A DNA stretch of 64,000 nt, from the NCBI RefSeq assembly GCF_018678075.1, contig NZ_JAHHIR010000028.1, forward strand, positions 62,001 to 126,000, written 5' to 3'. The translations under genes were made by a program, and so were the position numbers. The notes beneath the pieces are model-generated. The model was not told the origin of the DNA. It saw only the letters and a list, made by a program, of their open reading frames with translations, and ran no database searches. Origin of the DNA: Epibacterium ulvae (GTDB lineage: Bacteria; Pseudomonadota; Alphaproteobacteria; Rhodobacterales; Rhodobacteraceae). Shown in pieces: positions 63,310 to 64,000 of the stretch. Every line of letters starts with the position of its first letter. The stretch's first letter is position 1.

Positions 63310-64000
63310 ATGAGCTTGTACACAGACTACTTAACAGAGATCGAAACGCGCAAAGAGCAAGGGTTGAACCCCAAGCCCATTGATGGTGGCGCTCTGACCC
63401 AAGAGATCATCGATCAAATCAAAGATGTGGACAATGCACATCGCGCTGCCTCTTTGCAGTTCTTCATCTACAACACCCTGCCCGGCACCACGAGTGCTGC
63501 AGGCGTAAAAGCCGCCTTCCTGAAAGAGATTGTTCTGGGCGAATGCGCTCTCGAAGAAATCTCTGTTGAATTTGCGTTCGAGCTGCTGTCCCACATGAAA
63601 GGCGGCCCTTCGATCGAAGTTCTGCTGGACATCGCATTGGGTGACGACGCAGCGCTGGCCACACAGGCCGCAGACGTGCTGAAGACACAAGTCTTCCTGT
63701 ATGACGCGGACACCGACCGCCTGGATGCCGCCTACAAGGCTGGCAGCGCCGTCGCCAAAGACCTGCTGGAAAGCTACGCCAAGGCGGAGTTCTTCAACAA
63801 CCTGCCCGAGATCGACGAAGAGATTAAAGTTGTGACTTATATCGCCGGCGAAGGCGATATCTCCACCGACCTTCTGTCTCCGGGCAACCAAGCGCACTCG
63901 CGCGCGGACCGCGAATTGCACGGCAAGTGCTTGATCTCGGAAACCGCTCAGCAAGAAATCGAAGCGCTGAAGATCAAACACCCCGATGCGCGCATCATGT
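63310..64000 (+). CDS. acnB: Aconitate hydratase B, N-terminal part (runs off window)
   Basis: TCA-cycle aconitase B / 2-methylisocitrate dehydratase. Only the first 230 codons are present: MSLYTDYLTEIETRKEQGL, then the HEAT-like helical domain typical of AcnB, and the start of the swivel domain (VVTYIAGEGDISTDLLSPG, SRADRELHGKCL). These correspond to the E. coli AcnB order HEAT-swivel. The catalytic Fe-S domains lie beyond the right edge. The frame is open to the last base. Confidence 0.92.
   Translation, partial: MSLYTDYLTEIETRKEQGLNPKPIDGGALTQEIIDQIKDVDNAHRAASLQFFIYNTLPGTTSAAGVKAAFLKEIVLGECALEEISVEFAFELLSHMKGGPSIEVLLDIALGDDAALATQAADVLKTQVFLYDADTDRLDAAYKAGSAVAKDLLESYAKAEFFNNLPEIDEEIKVVTYIAGEGDISTDLLSPGNQAHSRADRELHGKCLISETAQQEIEALKIKHPDARIM

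Noticed and set aside
1-64000. Insertion sequences or prophage genes
   Set aside because: No transposase, integrase or phage structural gene was recognised in any frame.

Overview
The window is chromosomal DNA from a marine alphaproteobacterium of the Rhodobacteraceae (Roseobacter group). The evidence is the reduced dcw order with a DUF2484 gene beside murC, a DUF1127 gene followed by four CcsR/cuckoo-type small RNAs, BioR-type boxes in front of bioB, the hisB-H-A-F-E arrangement, and base composition and codon use. About 60 genes are supported. No insertion sequence, integrase, phage gene or CRISPR array was seen.

Layout. 0-17.9 kb is the division and cell-wall (dcw) cluster on the minus strand, read right to left: mraZ, rsmH, ftsL, ftsI, murE, murF, mraY, murD, ftsW, murG, murC, DUF2484, murB. 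It is interrupted by a plus-strand flavoprotein/acetyltransferase pair (6.9-8.7 kb) and by an unrecognised 546-residue gene between DUF2484 and murB. 17.9-18.6 kb is a long gap upstream of mraZ filled with MraZ-box-like repeats spaced about one helical turn apart. 18.6-23.2 kb has mrp, the DUF1127 gene with its four-unit anti-Shine-Dalgarno RNA array, and a uvrD helicase. 23.5-29 kb has a BLUF photoreceptor, an FMN-dependent alpha-hydroxy-acid dehydrogenase and pyruvate carboxylase. 29-33 kb is an accessory patch: a sulfotransferase and a NaeI-like restriction-modification pair, with three identical tRNA-Gly(GCC) genes around them. 33-40.4 kb has a class III aminotransferase and a broken-up histidine cluster (hisBH, hisA, hisFE) with AraC/peroxiredoxin, WGR and DUF302 genes between its parts. 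40.4-43.4 kb holds small housekeeping genes and tRNA-Tyr. 43.5-49 kb is a complete biotin operon, bioBFDAGC, under two BioR-like boxes. 49-56 kb has an RTX protein, a cytoplasmic molybdopterin S/N-oxide reductase, a Hint-domain protein and an agmatinase-family enzyme. 56.3-62.9 kb is a glucose/mannose-type ABC importer, divergent from an OmpR-type two-component system. The window ends inside acnB.

How the parts connect. The dcw genes make UDP-MurNAc-pentapeptide (MurB-F), transfer it to lipid (MraY, MurG) and polymerise it at the septum (FtsW, FtsI, FtsL), with MraZ as likely autoregulator. BioBFDA plus BioC/BioG make biotin, the prosthetic group of the pyruvate carboxylase at 25.5-29 kb; the nearby S/N-oxide reductase could recover oxidised biotin. 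The CcsR-like RNAs carry CUCCUCCUCCC loops that can pair with strong ribosome-binding sites. The sugar importer with an adjacent response regulator and kinase parallels the Pseudomonas gts/glt arrangement.

Most notable for follow-up are the four-unit hairpin array (20.23-20.62 kb), the MraZ-box field (18.15-18.60 kb), the restriction-modification module between direct repeats of tRNA-Gly, and a possible small RNA upstream of hisB.
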